From Acinetobacter sp. NIPH 298 (GTDB taxonomy: Bacteria; Pseudomonadota; Gammaproteobacteria; Pseudomonadales; Moraxellaceae): a stretch of DNA of 64,000 bases. Location: contig NZ_KB850053.1 in the NCBI RefSeq assembly GCF_000369505.1, positions 400,943 through 464,942 on the forward strand, written 5' to 3'. Within the stretch, counting starts at the first letter, position 1, and each line of letters begins with the position of its first letter. Under the pieces are notes generated by a model. That model was not told where the DNA came from and ran no database searches. It was given only the letters and a program-made list of their open reading frames with translations. The position numbers and the translations under genes were made by a program. Below, one piece after another: positions 63,608 through 64,000 of this stretch.

Positions 63608-64000
63608 ATGAAACTTAATAGTGAACAGCTGGAATTAATCCTTGAGATTATGGATCGAGGTAATTTTTCAGCCGCCGCGCGTGCGCTAAATCGAGTTCCT
63701 TCCGCGGTCAGTATGGCGATCGCCAATTTAGAAGCCGAATTGAATTTAAAATTATTTGAACGCAGTAAAAACCATCTTGCGCCGACCGAAGTGACACTTT
63801 CGATCGAGCCGCATGCTCGATTAATCGTCAACAAAATACGCCAACTGGAATTGCATTTGACCGAACTTTCTACTGGTTTGGAAACTCATCTTTCGATCGG
63901 TGTCGCGGCGGATGTGAATCAGAAGTTTTTATTGGCAGGGATTGAACATCTGATTCAGCAACACCCGCTTTTAAATATTGAAATGGTTTGTGCGCCACAG
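63608..64000 (+). CDS. LysR-family regulator (partial, first 131 residues)
   Basis: The frame opens at ATG 63608 with AAGG upstream and runs off the window. The N-terminal HTH reads MKLNSEQLELILEIMDRGNF, SAAARALNRVPSAVSMAIAN, LEAELNLKLFERSKN, typical of LysR proteins, and the effector domain begins THLSIGVAADVNQKF. The divergent PACE transporter is the likely target, by analogy with AceR. The C-terminal ligand domain is not visible. Confidence 0.9.
   Translation, partial: MKLNSEQLELILEIMDRGNFSAAARALNRVPSAVSMAIANLEAELNLKLFERSKNHLAPTEVTLSIEPHARLIVNKIRQLELHLTELSTGLETHLSIGVAADVNQKFLLAGIEHLIQQHPLLNIEMVCAPQ

Overview
This window looks like about 64 kb of chromosome from an Acinetobacter species or a close Moraxellaceae relative. 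The composition is AT-rich. The left end has the division and cell-wall order gshB-murG-murC-ddlB-ftsQ-ftsA-ftsZ-lpxC, with dciA and an M23 peptidase beside it and aceE next. Other features fit the same group: a PACE efflux gene divergent from a LysR gene, yqiA next to parE, phoBR preceded by Pho boxes, and a T6SS vgrG cargo operon. No tRNA, rRNA or CRISPR array was seen. Species cannot be assigned by eye.

Layout. 1-12.4 kb is core: aceE (cut by the window edge), an M23 peptidase, dciA, lpxC, then the division/peptidoglycan cluster on the minus strand ending in gshB. The ftsA-ftsZ gap holds a MITE-like element of about 268 bp with perfect 19-bp terminal inverted repeats. 12.6-13.9 kb is a peroxide-stress pair, a glutathione peroxidase divergent from an OhrR-type MarR regulator, followed by a 55-residue DUF3565 gene. 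13.9-19.2 kb is an accessory island: a Septu-type ptuA-ptuB defence pair, a higBA toxin-antitoxin pair, an SDR protein lacking the catalytic Tyr, an acetyltransferase remnant, and a second D-Ala-D-Ala ligase (DdlA type). 19.3-24.6 kb has pyrE divergent from an exonuclease III gene, a probable CsrA/RsmA-sequestering small RNA with eight GGA motifs, a YffB/ArsC-like protein, a DUF2147 protein, an HSL-type esterase and a membrane diguanylate cyclase.

24.6-33.5 kb has an AT-rich ABC exporter, a GST, dsbD, two hypothetical or barrel proteins, a ribosome hibernation factor, a Tsx-like channel, a GNAT acetyltransferase and a TPR-like periplasmic protein. 33.6-39.2 kb is a complete urea ABC transporter operon, urtABCDE, with GntR-like operator sites upstream and a hairpin after urtA. 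39.5-45.1 kb holds a MATE pump, parE-yqiA and a lipase-like hydrolase. 45.2-52.3 kb is a four-gene type VI secretion cargo operon: a VgrG with a long C-terminal extension, a small periplasmic protein, an 820-residue two-domain peptidoglycan hydrolase, and a lipoprotein. The two small exported proteins are the immunity candidates. 52.4-64 kb has dsbB, gshA, DUF924, DUF4136 and DUF445 genes, a second MATE pump, an SDR gene divergent from a TetR gene with a palindromic operator on the promoter, phoB-phoR, and a PACE efflux gene divergent from a LysR gene that runs off the right edge.

Themes. Several modules bear on envelope integrity and conflict: cell-wall synthesis, two Ddl enzymes, a murein-degrading T6SS effector, Septu and a toxin-antitoxin pair. 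Thiol and redox functions recur (gshA, gshB, Gpx, OhrR, GST, DsbB, DsbD). The most interesting non-coding signals are the GGA-rich sRNA and the MITE-like element in the ftsA-ftsZ junction.
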